A stretch of DNA of 64,000 nt, taken from Omphiscola glabra (taxonomy: Eukaryota > Mollusca > Gastropoda > Lymnaeidae). Location of the stretch: positions 16,636,863 through 16,700,862 of the forward strand of contig OZ024797.1 in the NCBI GenBank assembly GCA_964017045.1, read 5' to 3'. Shown here one piece after another: positions 22,837 to 33,330 of this stretch (positions are counted from its first letter, which is position 1; each line of letters starts with the position of its first letter). The position numbers and the translations under genes were made by a program. The notes below the pieces were generated by a model. It ran no database searches. It saw nothing but the letters and a program-made list of their open reading frames with translations, and was not told the DNA's origin.

Positions 22837-23748
22837 TTAATCCCTTCGTGGATGTATTGTCCGTCTGTATAGTCTCGCCCATATCTCTCTAGCAATTCTA
22901 CCGAAATCAGCCAATAGTTGTCTTTGTAACCTACATGACTCCGCCCATATTTGTCTTGCTCCTCTACATAACTCCGCCCATATCAGTCTTGTCACCCTAT
23001 AAAACTCCAACCACATAAGTCTTGACACCCTGTAAAACTCCACCCACATTATACTTGACACTCTATAAAACTCCGCCCATACACGACAAGCCACTCTAAA
23101 GAACTCCTCCCATACCCTCTCACCCACTCTGTATAGCATCAGCCATATTTTCCTTGCAACTCTATAAATCTCCGCCCATATTTGTCTCGTCACTCTACAT
23201 ATCTCAATCCATAATAATCTTGTCACTCTACATATCTCAATCCATAATAATCTCATCACTCGACATAACTCAATCCATAATAATCTTGTTACTCGACATA
23301 TCTCTAACCATACTTTTCTTGTAACTCTACATAGCTCTCTCCATGTTGGTCTTGCAAATCTACATAACTCTTTACATATTGGTCCTACTACCCTTCTTAT
23401 TCCTCTCCATAGTATTCTTGCTATTCTACATAACTCCACCCATATCTGTCTTGACACTCTACATAGCCACGCCCATATTCGTCTTGACACTCTACATAAC
23501 CACGCCCATGTTTGTCTTGACACACTACATAACCACGGCCATGTTTTTGTAACCACTGTATATAATCCATTCCAAATATATGTTGATACTCTACATAACC
23601 ACGCCCATATATATTTAACAATTGTACATAACCAAGTCCATGTGTAGCTTGCTAGTCTAGAAAGCCACTCCCATGTTTGTCTGGCCTTCCTCTCAGCTTC
23701 GTCCATGTTCCTCTGTGTAGGGATGTATGCCTGTAAGGCGTAAAACAT
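22837..23748 (-). CDS. Unrecognised Trp/Arg hendecad-repeat protein
   Basis: A continuous 303-codon frame runs from the first ATG at 23748 to TAA at 22837. After about 30 residues it consists of about 25 copies of an 11-residue unit with consensus I-W-x-E-L-C-R-V-x-R-x. Position 2 is Trp in nearly every unit, position 7 is Arg in most, position 10 is mostly Arg, and position 6 is Cys or Tyr. Hydrophobic residues at 1, 5 and 8 give the 3-4-4 spacing of hendecads, which predicts one long amphipathic helix: either a coiled coil of the right-handed or straight kind, or a surface- or membrane-lying helix. N-terminal units have a second Trp at position 4; later units have Glu there. Units differ much more in DNA than those of the neighbouring minisatellites, yet no stop or frameshift has appeared. 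An acceptor-like site at 23731 (cgccttacag before GCATAC) could make this an internal or last exon. I do not recognise a family. Alternatively it is a chance-open 33-bp minisatellite. Confidence 0.5.
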   Translation of the reverse strand: MFYALQAYIPTQRNMDEAERKARQTWEWLSRLASYTWTWLCTIVKYIWAWLCRVSTYIWNGLYTVVTKTWPWLCSVSRQTWAWLCRVSRRIWAWLCRVSRQIWVELCRIARILWRGIRRVVGPICKELCRFARPTWRELCRVTRKVWLEICRVTRLLWIELCRVMRLLWIEICRVTRLLWIEICRVTRQIWAEIYRVARKIWLMLYRVGERVWEEFFRVACRVWAEFYRVSSIMWVEFYRVSRLMWLEFYRVTRLIWAELCRGARQIWAESCRLQRQLLADFGRIAREIWARLYRRTIHPRRD

Positions 23749-23760
23749 GTCACGTTTCAA

Positions 23761-24479
23761 TGATCAATCGACTCATGAACGTATGTTTAAAATTAGAATT
23801 TTCTTGTTTCGTTATTTCGTGAAATCGGTGTCATCATATTTCCTTCATCTTCCTCTTGAAAAAACAGAAAAAATGATTTTTCGGAGTTGGGGATTGGGTT
23901 TTAAATTTGAAAGAATGTGTTGTCAACGGTATTTAAATATATTTTTTTAATGCTCTTAAAATACCATTTCAATGTTTCCAGAAAATCAAGTTACCTTTTG
24001 AATCGTCGACGGCGGTAATCTCATCTGTAGGTAAATGTAACAGGAAATATAGAAGATGAATTGGCCATTTAAATCACATTGATATTTTAACATTTAACAA
24101 AATTTATATTGCTTACCGAGTTGTGAGTTACATGTGGGTGGAAAGCCCTTTAATTTAGAAGCAGCCGACTGTGTAAACCGTGAAATATGGCTATGGGTAT
24201 TTCTAGGTGGGACATTTCCTAGTTTCACCCGTGTCATTTCCCAACGCCCAGCAGCCCGCAGTCCCATTTTTCCCCCCACACCAAAAAAAAATTTTTTTTT
24301 AAAAACAATCGTAATAATATCGTCTCCACTGAACTGAGTGGTACCTGTCCTTCGATAGCGTGCACAAACAGAATGACAAATATCCCGATTTCTAATCCGT
24401 CTGTATGGGAAATTTTTGATATGTAAAAACCCTGTTACATAATATGTAAAAAATTTCAACCACATTTTTGTTAGCTCCA
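23761..24479. other. Spacer between gene B and the hendecad ORF
   Basis: AT-rich with no recognised exon. It must contain the 3' UTR of gene B immediately left of 24480. A short A/T homopolymer block (about 24284-24305) interrupts it. Confidence 0.45.
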
Positions 24480-27400
24480 TTACCAAAGAGATTCATCACT
24501 CCAGCCTAATTCCATAAACATGTTGTATTTATAGCGTGGTTTGACCCAGTTCTGTGCTGTACCCACAATGCTCTTTCCGACCTTCCAACCATAGAGTTGA
24601 TTAGTAGTGGGCGGGGGAACTGAATCACACGGTTTGAAGCTGCTCAAATAAAATAGCCAATGAAATGATGTGTTAGCTTAGCACAGGTGGCGGAGCCAAT
24701 GAAATGATATGTTAGCTTGACACAGGTGGCGGAGCCAATGAAATGATATGTTAGCTTGGCACAGGTGGCGGAGCCAATGAAATGATATGTTAGCTTGACA
24801 CAGGTGGCGGAGCCAATGAAATGATATGTTAGCTTGACACAGGTGGCGGAGCCAATGAAATGATATGTTAGCTTGGCACAGGTGGCGGAGCCAATGAAAT
24901 GATAATTTAGCTTGGCACTGGTGGCGGAGCCAATGAAATGATATGTTAGCTTGGCACAGGTGGCGGAGCCAATGAAATGATATGTTAGCTTGACACAGGT
25001 GGCGGAGCCAATGAAATGATATGTTAGCTTGGCACAGGTGGCGGAGCCAATGAAATGATATGTTAGCTTGGCACAGGTGGCGGAGCCAATGAAATGATAT
25101 GTTAGCTTGACACAGGTGGCGGAGCCAATGAAATGATATGTTAGCTTGACACAGGTGGCGGAGCCAATGAAATGATATGTTAGCTTGGCACAGGTGGCGG
25201 AGCCAATGAAATGATATGTTAGCTTGGCACAGGTGGCGGAGCCAATGAAATGATATGTTAGCTTGGCACAGGTGGCGGAGCCAATGAAATGATATGTTAC
25301 CTTGACACAGGTGGCGGAGCCAATGAAATGATATGTTAGCTTGGCACAGGTGGCGGAGCCAATGAAATGATAATTTAGCTTGGCACTGGTGGCGGAGCCA
25401 ATGAAATGATATGTTAGCTTGGCACAGGTGGCGGAGCCAATGAAATGATATGTTAGCTTGACACAGGTGGCGGAGCCAATGAAATGATATGTTAGCTTGG
25501 CACAGGTGGCGGAGCCAATGAAATGATATGTTAGCTTGGCACAGGTGGCGGAGCCAATGAAATGATATGTTAGCTTGACACAGGTGGCGGAGCCAATGAA
25601 ATGATATGTTAGCTTGACACAGGTGGCGGAGCCAATGAAATGATATGTTAGCTTGGCACAGGTGGCGGAGCCAATGAAATGATATGTTAGCTTGGCACAG
25701 GTGGCGGAGCCAATGAAATGATATGTTAGCTTGGCACAGGTGGCGGAGCCAATGAAATGATATGTTACCTTGACACAGGTGGCGGAGCCAATGAAATGAT
25801 ATGTTAGCTTGACACAGGTGGCGGAGCCAATGAAATGATATGTTAGCTTGACACAGGTGGCGGAGCCAATGAAATGATATGTTAGCTTGACACAGGTGGC
25901 GGAGCCAATGAAATGATATGTTAGCTTGGCACAGGTGGCGGAGCCAATGAAATGATATGTTAGCTTGACACAGGTGGCGGAGCCAATGAAATGATATGTT
26001 AGCTTGACACAGGTGGCGGAGCCAATGAAATGATGTGTTAGCTTAGCACAGGTGGCGGAGCCAATGAAATGATATGTTAGCTTGGCACAGGTGGCGGAGC
26101 CAATGAAATGATATGTTAGCTTGACACAGGTGGCGGAGCCAATGAAATGATATGTTAGCTTGGCACAGAAGGCGGAGCCAATGAAATGATGTGTTAGCTT
26201 GACACAGGTGGCGGAGCCAATGAAATGATATGTTAGCTTGGCACAGGGGGTGAGAGATTAAGTACAAGCAAAAAGTGAAATAAAAGAGAATAAGTATGTC
26301 CACTGTGATTGGTCGTGACGCGGATGGGTGTAGCAAAGGATTAACAGGTAACTGAAAACATGACATTCATGACGTGTGGTTTCAAGGTTCCATAAGTCTG
26401 CATCAGCTTGTTTTCCCAATTGTGTCCCGTCTCCAAACATTTCAACAGAAGCGACCACTGCGGGTTTTGCAATTAGTGATCGGTTTTAAAACTGAACTCA
26501 GTTAAATACAAGTTCAGACAATAGCAGGGTGTCATCAGAACAGGATGTCACCAGAGCAGGGTGTCACCTGAGCAAGATGCCATATGAACATAGAGCCACC
26601 AGAAAGGGGTGTCACAAGAGCAACATGACATATGAACATAGAGCAACCAGATCAGGGTGTTACCAGAGCAAGATGCCATATGAACATAGAGCCACCAGAA
26701 AAGGGTGTCACCAGAGCAAGTTACCACCAGAGTAGGGTGCCAATATAGCAGGATACCACCAGAGCAGGGTGTAACCATGGCAGGCAGACCAGGGTGCAAT
26801 CAGAGTAGGTTGCAAACAAAGCAGGTTTCAACTAAAACAGGATGCCACCAGAGCAGGTTGCCAACATAACAGGGTGCTGTTAAAGTCAGGTGTCTATAGA
26901 ACAGGGTTCCACCAGAACAGAGTTTCACCCAGACAGGACCCACCAGAGCACTGTAATAGGGTGTCACAAGAGCAGGGTGCCACCAGACAGAGCAGAGTGC
27001 CACCAGACAGAGCAGAGTGCCATCAGAGTAGGTTGCAGCCAGGTCAGGGTGCCAAATGAGCAAGTTTCCTCCATTGATGGGTAATACCAGAGCAGGGTGC
27101 CACCAGAGTGGGGTGCCACCAAAGCGGGGTACCACCAGGGCGGGGTGCCACCAGAGCAGAATGAAACCAGAACAAGGTGCCACCAGCGTGGGGTGCCACC
27201 AGAGCGGGGTGCCACCAGAGCGGGTAGCCACCAGAGCAGGGTGCCACCAGAGCGGGGTGCCACCAGAGCGGGGTGCCACAACAACTGTGAGATTCGGAAG
27301 GGGTTAATGTTTTTTTAGGGGGGGGGGAGTATAGAGGGGATGAAGAAAATGATAAGGAGCATTCAAGAAATGGTAGGGAAGAAAGTCTCTGCAGAAAATG

Positions 27401-30400
27401 TAATCCAAATCAAACATGAAAAAGTCGTCTCCTTTCAATTCGAATCCTTTGGCTACATAGAGTGCTCATCTGCACAGTCTTTATTGGCGTATTGCATTTA
27501 AGAAATTTTAAATAATTGTCAACTTTGTAGTGCTTTTGAACTCGTCTTTGATAGAAAGTTTTTATATATATATATATATATATATAGTAGGCCCTACTAT
27601 AGACTATATGCGTCTTCTTTAGTAGGCCCTACTATTATTATATTTAATTTATATCTGCTACACTCACCTTTTTGACTTCTGAGATTCTGAATCAGGCCAC
27701 AAGTGAGCGAACTCTTCTGGGTCAACTCTGATAATTTTGGAAGGGAGTGGCTTTCTTTGCCCTTGGTCTAGTTTCTTATTCATCTATCGTTGAAAATAAG
27801 TATAAAATGAGATGATTCATCATACTCATTATATTTAAATTGAAATAATAAAATTTGCCACCTCACCGTGTACCTAAAAGTAGATTTCTCTATGACATGG
27901 AAACAATGTCCATGCTAGCAATTTTATTTGTTTCATGCGCATTTATTTTGTTTTTAAGCAACAATCATGGCTGTGTTGTTCTTGAACAGGAGTCAACCAC
28001 ACATGTACCAGTGACGACGTCAAGCAAAATTGGTCATGTTAAAATTCCCATTTCCCATCCCATCCAATTTATATGTATACAATCTGTATCTTAACATTTT
28101 ACATTGTCTGAGTTGAGAGTTACAGAGAGTAACAATTGTAACTATCGCCGCAGATTACAATAATTATTTCCCCCTTCTACCAACATTGCAACATTGTCAC
28201 ACTGTACCCCCACACCAACATTGTCCCACTGTTCCCCCACACCAAGATTGTCCCACTGTACCCCCACACCAAGATTGTCACAATGTACCCCCACATCCCC
28301 CACCCCCCACCCCCAACGTCGTCACAAAATCTCGACTCCTCAAAATTAATGACTATGAATTCATGCCCCCTCTCCTGACCTCTTTACCGTATACTAAACC
28401 CCACCCACAAAGTCCCACCTCAGAGTAAACAGGTAAGATGTAGCCCCACTGACTTGTCCAAAGTCTGCGATTGATCAAGTTTTCTTTGTCGATCATTTCT
28501 TTCCTGTCAAAAATGGAAATTTAAAGTGCACTTGTACATGAGATTGTTCAAAAGCACGGCCTTGTGGACCACTTTGGGTGACATCGTTAGATTTTTTTTT
28601 TTGCACGTCTGGCTGGGGGGAGGGGATAATTAGGGGTTAAAACGTTGCCTTGTCTGACGTGATTTTATTGGCCTAGATCTGTAGTCTATACGAATTGATC
28701 TATGCGCCTCGAAATAATGCGTCTAGATCTGAAAATGTCACATAGGAGATGGCGTCGGTGGGCCGTCAAGCGCGAGCTCTTAATGTCCCCTCTTCCGGCA
28801 CACCTCCACACGGGCCAGACGCCGGGTTTCCCCGCCGACAGACGCCGGGAACCCCCTCCCCTCTGCCCTGTGGGACGTCCTGTCGACCGAAAACGATGCG
28901 TTTAAAGCGTTCGTGGTCCACTCTCCCAAGGGTCAGGGCGGTTTGCTTCCACTCCGGAGCCGGAGGGATGGTGTTGTGTTACCACCCCCACCGCCCATGG
29001 AGTCTTTCGGTCGGGACGGAAAGCTGCGACGAAACGGTATCCTAGGAGCGGCTTTCTCACGGCCACCTAGATCTAATATGTTTCTTGAATTAATGTGCCT
29101 TGATTTCTGTATCTTGAATGTATGTGTCTTGAATCATTTGAATCATTTGAATGTATGTGTCTTGAATGTATGTGTCTAGATTTAATACGTGTCTTGGATT
29201 GATGTGCACTGATTTAATGAGTGCCTTGAAATTATGCGCCTTGGTTTAATATGGTCCTTGAATAAAATTAATGTTCACTGGTGTAATCTGGGTCGTTAAT
29301 AGTGTAATCTGGGTCGTTAATAGTGTAATCTGGGTCGTTAATAGTGTAATCTGGGTCGTTAATAGTGTAATCTGGGTCGTTAATAGTGTAATCTGGGTCG
29401 TTAATAGTGTAATCTGGGTCGTTAATAGTGTAATCTGGGTCGTTAATAGTGTAATCTGGGTCGTTAATAGTGTAATCTGGGTCGTTAATAGTGTAATCTG
29501 GGTCGTTAATAGTGTAATCTGGGTCGTTAATAGTGTAATCTGGGTCGTTAATAGTGTAATCTGGGTCGTTAATAGTGTAATCTGGGTCGTTAATAGTGTA
29601 ATCTGGGTCGTTAATAGTGTAATCTGGGTCGTTAATAGTGTAATCTGGGTCGTTAATAGTGTAATCTGGGTCGTTAATAACTCTACTACTGCTATTATAT
29701 TAGGCTTTTGCCCTTAATTGATGGGCCTTGATCTAATGTAACTTTATCTCAGCGGATCCCTAATACGTTAGTAAGGATATTAAAATCACGCCTAAATCTA
29801 CAGTTTTGATCGGGACTGCGGAAATCTAACAAGGTTTAACTGGTTTGCGGGAAATGTTTGTTTGTCACAACAAATAGTCCCAGGAAATGTTTGCTTGTCA
29901 CAACAAATAGTCCCAGGAAATGTTTGTTTGTTACAACAAAAAGTCCCAGGAAATGTTTGCTTGTCACAACAAATAGTCCCAGGAAATGTTTGCTTGTCAC
30001 AACAAATAGTCCCAGGAAATGTTTGCTTGTCACAACAAATAGTCCCAGGAAATGTTTGCTTGTCTCAACAAATAGTCCAACGGGTAACCTACGTGGTGCT
30101 TTTCTTTCCCCTTATCATTTTTTTTTTTTTAATGTGGAGACGAAATTATTGCGGCGATGAAGGGTTTGTTGTACTGCGGTTTGTGGCAGGAACACCAGCA
30201 GATGAAATCTGTAGGAGACTAAAAGTATTGCTAGCTAGTCGACGTAAAGTAGTCCTTGCAAAAATTATAGCTCTAAAAATTAGCGCAAATGCCAATAGAA
30301 TATTATGGATGTTTATGTCTGGTTTCATCAACACAATGATAATGTCATTCAACTATGATGGCCTAAAATATTACCCCAAAAAACACCCGCATTACGTAAT

Positions 30401-32202
30401 GAAACAGAGAACAAAATTGACCCTGACAGGCTGAAACTAGGTTATGTTTACATCTAAAGAACCTACAGATGAATCATTTTCAAAAGGCTGCACCTATTGG
30501 TACCCGGGTACCAGAATTGAGAGCTTGGGATTAAAAAACGATTTAAAATATTATTGTTGGGTTTGTAAGACCAAATGAGGTATCAAATGAAAGATAATTG
30601 AATGTACTGTACGTTTGTAAACTTAATTCTTCAGTTTTACTAAAATAAACTACTACAAATGACATCCGAATAGCATTGTCTAATGGTACCCGGGTGCGAA
30701 TGGCGGCGCTGCGTGTCTGAGTTATTTTGACTAATTGGGATGTCATTTGTATTAGTTTATTTTAGTTAAAATGAAGAATTAATATTACAAACGTATAGTC
30801 CATTCAATTATCTTTCATTTGGTACCTCATTTGGTCTTACAAACCCAACAATAATATTTTAAATCGTTTTTTAATCCCAACCTCTTAATTCTGGTACTCG
30901 GGTACCAATAGCCACTTCGTTTTCAAAATTGAATTGTTCAACAATCTCCGGCGTGGTCCACCGATATGATTATAATTGGGCCCTATTAGTACTGCTTAGA
31001 CTACTCCTACTACTATAGTCAATATGCGTTTTTTAGTAGGCCATACTATTGTCAATATGCGTTTTTTAGTAGGCCATACTATAGTCAATATGCGTTTTTA
31101 GTAGGCCATACTATAGTCAATATGCGTTTTTTAGTAGGCCATACTATAGTCAATATGCGTTTTTTAGTAGCCATACTATAGTCAATATGCGTTTTTAGTA
31201 GGCCATACTATAGTCAATATGCGTTTTTAGTAGGCCATACTATAGTCAATATGCGTTTTTAGTAGACCATACTATAGTCAATATGCGTTATTAGTAGACC
31301 ATACTATAGTCAATATGCGTTTTTAGTAGACCATACTATAGTCAATATGCGTTTTTTAGTAGCCATACTATTGTCAATATGCGTTTTTTAGTAGGCCATA
31401 CTATAGTCAATATGCGTTTTTAGTAGGCCATACTATAGTCAATATGCGTTTTTTAGTAGGCCATACTATAGTCAATATGCGTTTTTTAGTAGCCATACTA
31501 TAGTCAATATGCGTTTTTAGTAGGCCATACTATAGTCAATATGCGTTTTTAGTAGGCCATACTATAGTCAATATGCGTTTTTAGTAGACCATACTATAGT
31601 CAATATGCGTTATTAGTAGACCATACTATAGTCAATATGCGTTTTTAGTAGACCATACTATAGTCAATATGCGTTTTTAGTAGGCCATACTATAGTCAAT
31701 ATGCGTTTTTAGTAGACCATACTATCGTCAATATGCGTTATTAGTAGACCATACTATAGTCAATATGCGTTTTTAGTAGGCCATACTATAGTCAATATGC
31801 GTTTTAGTAGACCATACTATAGTCAATATGCGTTTTTAGTAGACCATACTTTAGTCAATATGCGTTTTTTAGTAGGCCATACTATAGTCAATATGCGTTT
31901 TTAGTAGACCATACTATAGTCAATATGCGTTTTTAGTAGACCATACTATAGTCAATATGCGTTTTTAGTAGACCATACTATAGTCAATATGCGTCTTCTT
32001 TAGTAGGCCCAACTATAGACTATATCAGTCTACTTTAGCAGGCATTACTATATACTATACGAGTCTAGAAGAAGACAAATATTATATAACCAAGACAAAA
32101 AAAGACAAATGCCTGAAATGAATCAATAATTTCATTGAAAGCTCACGAAATTTTCATTTTGGCCACATAGTTGACAAACTCATCTTCCTTGTATCTCGCC
32201 AT
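24480..32202 (-). CDS. C20orf85/CIMIP1-like ciliary protein, paralogue B
   Basis: Four minus-strand exons: 32202-32147 (ATG), 28503-28419, 27783-27668 and 24639-24480 (TAA). Lengths of 56, 85, 116 and 160 nt encode 138 residues. Exons 2 to 4 have exactly the sizes and phases of gene A. Motifs are FVNYVAKM, NRRLWTSQWGYILP, RVDPEEFAHLWPD, PPPTTNQLYGWKVG and YNMFMELGWSDESLW. The known C20orf85/CIMIP1 is about the same length and has the same order of WG block, PP-TT-GW motif and Trp-containing C-terminus; members bind the inside of ciliary doublet microtubules. The coding sequence is only 417 nt but the gene spans 7.7 kb because introns 1 and 3 are filled with tandem repeats. Both paralogues look intact, so this is a local duplication with two probably functional copies. 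The family name is inferred. Confidence 0.75.
24650..26250. repeat. 39-bp minisatellite, about 41 copies, 12-unit higher order
   Basis: The unit contains acaggtggcggagccaatga, with a following atgatatgttagcttgg. Rare variants recur 468 bp apart: the variant with gataatttagcttggcactg occurs near 24900 and 25368, and gttaccttgacac near 25296 and 25764. This means a block of 12 units was duplicated. The array lies in intron 3 of gene B. Each copy carries a CCAAT pentamer. Confidence 0.95.
26521..27287. repeat. 17-bp-type minisatellite in intron 3 of gene B
   Basis: Degenerate units around gtgccaccagagcgggg repeat for about 770 bp. The left part includes a longer composite unit with gatgccatatgaacatagag. 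Long open frames on both strands are translations of the repeat (TRAGCHQ or LWWHPAL patterns). Confidence 0.9.
27555..27640. repeat. AT microsatellite and solitary units of the 32-bp family
   Basis: An (at)n run at 27566-27586 is followed by two copies of a tagtaggccctactat motif that is the relative of the large array at 31.0-32.0 kb. This places seeds of that family at both ends of the gene B intron region. Confidence 0.7.
28182..28320. repeat. ~27-bp tandem repeat, 4 to 5 copies
   Basis: Units of cattgtcccactgtacccc plus cacaccaa lie between exons 2 and 3 of gene B, ending in a C-rich tract. Confidence 0.85.
28700..29060. other. GC-rich island in intron 1 of gene B, unidentified
   Basis: A 360-bp block of markedly higher GC and CpG content than its surroundings, open in several frames on both strands (28749-29045 is one). 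No known domain is apparent in any frame. It could be a promoter-type CpG island, an inserted fragment or a decayed mobile element. Confidence 0.35.
29085..29270. repeat. Degenerate ~16-bp repeat (gtgtcttgaatgtatg type)
   Basis: Loose copies of a cttgaatgtatgtgtc motif precede the perfect 21-bp array. They are strongly diverged and therefore probably older than that array. Confidence 0.6.
29280..29678. repeat. 21-bp minisatellite, 19 near-identical copies
   Basis: The unit gtgtaatctgggtcgttaat plus one a is repeated without visible substitutions for about 400 bp. Since 21 is a multiple of 3, a 148-codon frame stays open (VIWVVNS repeated), but the absence of silent differences shows recent expansion rather than coding constraint. 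Confidence 0.97.
29860..30072. repeat. 33-bp tandem repeat, about 6 to 7 copies
   Basis: Unit with tcccaggaaatgtttgcttg followed by tcacaacaaatag, in intron 1 of gene B. Frames of up to 190 codons arise because 33 is divisible by 3. Confidence 0.93.
30493..30911. mobile_element. Foldback element, ~200-bp inverted arms
   Basis: Left ctattggtacccgggtacc and right ggtactcgggtaccaatag are inverted, and the similarity continues inward for nearly 200 bp on each side (aattcttcagttttact against the reverse complement). The centre holds a second ggtacccggg and a short GC-rich piece. It looks like two copies of the 8518-8698 MITE inserted in opposite orientation, or a true foldback element. Confidence 0.72.
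31014..31996. repeat. 32- to 34-bp minisatellite, about 30 copies
   Basis: Units of actatagtcaatatgcg followed by a T run and agtaggccat. Unit length varies with the T run (4 to 6 T) and with gg versus ga in the agtaggcc part. A block of variants recurs (about 31021-31360 and 31370-31660), showing segmental duplication inside the array. It lies in intron 1 of gene B, close to exon 1. Confidence 0.95.
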
Positions 32203-32559
32203 TTTTTGTGTGATTTGACCACAAAAGGGCGCAAAGTTGTCTTGCAGTTTAAAATGGTGCAGAAATGTTCTCGTTTTGATCTCTCAAAACTTTGACTGAT
32301 GTATTCACAACTAGTCTCAGTTTATTTGTAACTTTCTTTTCATACAAGTAATAAGTCTGTATGTTCAGTTATGTATAAGTTTGGAGGGTAATCTTGGTGC
32401 TCGGCATCTCTGATACAACCAATGAGTTTTACACACTGTAACTGTAACACAGGGCACACTTACACTGTAAACTGTTTTAAGTTGAATCTTTACATTCTGG
32501 TATACTATTAGATTTCACTGTTAAACTGTAATGGTAGGCCCAAATTTACGTTGTCATAG

Positions 32560-32812
32560 AAGGCCCACACTTACACTGTAACTCTAGACCCACCATCACA
32601 TGAGTCATGAATGCTGTAACTTGTAACTCTAGACCCACCATCAGACCAATACTGTAACTCTAGACCCACCATCAGACCAATACTGTAACTCTAGACCCAC
32701 CATCAGACCAATACTGTAACTCTAGACCCACCATCACACGAACACTGTAACTCTAGACCCACCATCACAGCAATAGTGTAACTCAAAACCCACCATCAGA
32801 CCAACTCCACAC
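32560..32812. repeat. ~31-bp tandem repeat, about 6 copies
   Basis: Units of ctgtaactctagacccacc followed by atcagaccaata, upstream of gene B's start. They could lie in or near its promoter region. Confidence 0.88.
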
Positions 32813-33039
32813 CATAGTTTACTTTTCGTCACTTTTATTACATGGATTAAAATTATTGAAGATGTTACTGCATAATGAAAAGATTGTAAAATCAGGGGGT
32901 CAGTGAAATAGAATCAGGGGTGTCACTGACAAACAGTCAGTGGGTCAATTACATAGAATCGGGGGGGGGGGGGTCACTGACACAGTATTAGGGGGGGGGG
33001 GGGTCACTAATGCAGTATAAAGAAATTAAATCAGCTTTG

Positions 33040-33330
33040 ACCCACTTAGAGACAAAAGCTGAAATTAGACCCACTTAGAGACAAAAGCTGAAATTTGACC
33101 CACTTAGAGACAAAAGCTGAAATTTGACCCACTTAGAGACAAAAGCTGAAATTTGACCCACTTAGACAAAAGCTGAAATTTGACCCACTTAGAGACAAAA
33201 GCTGAAATTTGACCCACTTAGAGACAAAAGCTGAAATTTGACCAACTTAGAGACAAAAGCTGAAATTTGACCCACTTAGACAAAAGCTGAAATTCGACCC
33301 ACTTAGAGACAAAAGCTGAAATTTGACCCA
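33040..33330. repeat. 29-bp tandem repeat, about 10 copies
   Basis: Units of gacccacttagagacaaaag plus ctgaaattt. Two copies lack the gaga tetramer. Two poly-G tracts at 32961-32971 and 32991-33003 lie just left of it. Confidence 0.92.

Noticed and set aside
23343..23552. 69-codon plus-strand ORF, hydrophobic, possible membrane protein
   Set aside because: It is antisense to the hendecad ORF. The hydrophobic run is the complement of the repeated Trp/Arg/Cys codons, and the frame is much shorter.
26800..27279. 159-codon and overlapping LWWHPAL/TRAGCHQ ORFs
   Set aside because: They are frames of the 17-bp minisatellite, open on both strands at once.
29271..29717. 148-codon VIWVVNS repeat protein
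   Set aside because: The 21-bp units are identical, including at silent sites, so the open frame is a by-product of period 21. In contrast to the hendecad ORF there is no diverged but constrained pattern.
29862..30434. 190-codon ORF
   Set aside because: It begins in the 33-bp repeat and runs on by chance into AT-rich intron sequence of gene B.
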